From NCBI GenBank assembly GCA_033557465.1, contig CM066048.1, positions 16,344,305-16,408,304 on the forward strand: a stretch of 64,000 bases of DNA. The letters run 5' to 3'. Shown here in pieces: positions 63,027-64,000 of this stretch; position 1 is the first letter of the stretch; each line of letters opens with the position of its first letter. The DNA is from Ichthyophis bannanicus (Eukaryota; Chordata; Amphibia; Gymnophiona; Ichthyophiidae). The notes beneath the pieces are model-generated. The model did not search any database and was not told the origin of the DNA. It saw nothing but the letters and a program-made list of their open reading frames with translations. The translations under genes and the position numbers were made by a program.

Positions 63027-63310
63027 GGGTTCCTGATAAGTGAGCCGTGCTCGTAAAAGATAAATGCCCAGTCATTGTTTTGGGGGACCAGAATTATGGG
63101 GTGGTGTCCACATCGGGAACCGTCTCCGGTCCTGAACAGTTTCCCCTCGGTGAGGAGTCCTGCATGAGCATTGGAAATGACAATACTCTTCACAATTCCA
63201 GCATTTAGGTGACTCATTGTAATTGGGATAATGATTATTGGCATAAGGACCCGCAGGGTTCCGCCTGGTCTGAAAGTTTTGAGGACGTGGCGGTCAGCCA
63301 TATCCCCCAT
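63023..63310 (-). pseudogene. Endogenous retrovirus nucleocapsid region
   Basis: On the minus strand, in a frame different from the open one, a CCHC zinc knuckle with exact C-X2-C-X4-H-X4-C spacing is seen at about 63205-63165. It packages viral RNA in the family. The frame differs from that of the capsid part, so at least one frame lesion separates them, or the boundary is a normal gag-pro readthrough; this cannot be decided here. Confidence 0.7.
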
Positions 63311-64000
63311 TATTGTAACAAGTTAAATAGGGGTCCTGATCCCGTGGGTCAGGGACATCATCTTCATAGGGATCTATGTATTCCATGTCATCTATTATAT
63401 TCTGCTGCTCCTTAATTTTTCTTTTAAGTTGTTTAATAAGTTCTTCATTAGTAAATTTATCAGCATCAACGACATCACTGGGTCGTTTAGTTGAAGCTTG
63501 CGGTTCTTTAGCTTCTTGCAAGCTTTTGAGTTGGAGGCTAAGCAGTCGGGCTTGAGCGTGCTTTAAATCTTTTTCTGGTTTCAAAGTATCTTCTTCAAGA
63601 GACCGTATATAATGAAAAATGTGTGTTTGTTGTTTTTGCCATGGCTCAGCCTCTAAACCTACTACGGACTTTAATTTTAACACCACTGAGGGTGGCAAGG
63701 TGTTACACAAAGTCTGGAAAAACATTGGGGCTGTGCATGGGTCATCATAGGGTGTGCCCAGCTGGGCTTCCCATAGATCCTGAAATCTTGCAAGGTATGC
63801 ACTTATGTCCTCTCGCAGCTGAAACCTCATAGTGATCAGAGGTGTCATGCTACGCTGGGTCGGATACATTTCCCGTATGGCTCTCCAGATACTGGGCCGG
63901 TAATCATTAAAGGATGCCCCGTCAAAAGTATTTACTGTTACAGTAACGCTAGTTAATCCTGCCGCAGCAAAGATTTGGTTGGTGGCATTATTTCCAAGAA
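63294..64000 (-). pseudogene. Endogenous retrovirus gag, capsid part, runs off the window
   Basis: An open minus-strand stretch of 191 codons (63869-63294), with related sequence reaching to the window edge. It shows a capsid-like helical region (FQLREDISAYLARFQDLWEA), then a Lys/Glu-rich coiled-coil-like segment (about 63520-63400) and a Pro/Asp/Tyr-rich tail before the nucleocapsid. Retroviral Gag builds the particle; the matrix part and the 5' LTR would lie beyond 64000. The orientation agrees with the LTR at 61734-62097. No membrane-entry gene is present. Confidence 0.65.

Overview
The window is vertebrate nuclear DNA in which almost every recognisable coding sequence belongs to a transposable element. 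The families seen together are CR1/L3-type LINEs with a conserved 'GGTCTGACCCAGTATGGC' tail, two kinds of L2 LINE, full-length L1/Tx1-clade LINEs, a DIRS-type retroelement with a LAP2alpha-like gag, tRNA-derived SINEs with (AAATA)n tails, hAT- and Tigger-like DNA elements and a gag-pro endogenous retrovirus. This mix fits a large amphibian genome, most likely a caecilian. The organism call is inference from repeat content; no host gene product was recognised.

Layout. 1.3-5.9 kb: an internally deleted DIRS element with inverted terminal repeats, split by a 1.49-kb DNA-transposon-like element (CACTGG ends, ATA duplication) carrying an orphan conserved protein. 7.0-10.3 kb: two L2 LINEs in opposite orientation. 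10.3-19.6 kb: a minus-strand L1/Tx1 relic split by a 6.3-kb nearly complete L1/Tx1 and by a tRNA-SINE. 20.2-21.2 kb: a CR1 fragment. 21.6-27.3 kb: a second L1/Tx1 with a 19-bp target-site duplication. 28.9-31.1 kb: two CR1 fragments. 31.1-36.4 kb: mostly unique sequence with a SINE, a short CpG island, an old palindromic MITE and a half-length L1 (HAL1-like). 36.5-47.6 kb: DIRS-like inverted ends around a long minus-strand CR1 that holds three clean nested insertions: a solo-LTR-like element with its own ORF, a hAT-like element with a giant hairpin and G-rich minisatellite, and a Tigger-like element. 49.6-54.5 kb: nested L2 LINEs. 54.5-56.0 kb: a second copy of the ORF-bearing LTR. 56.1-61.7 kb: a CR1 with a recognisable esterase-type ORF1, broken by MITEs and by another L2. 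61.7-64.0 kb: a truncated endogenous retrovirus (LTR, protease, nucleocapsid, capsid).

The most novel item is the pair of LTR-like elements (38154-39573 plus strand; 54520-55996 minus strand). Each has TGT...ACA ends, a 4-bp target-site duplication, a polyadenylation signal about 180 bp from its 3' end, and a homologous ORF of about 300-330 codons of a protein family I do not recognise. The second is the CACTGG-ended element with its orphan protein. Coordinates of element boundaries without a visible duplication are good to about 10-20 bases.
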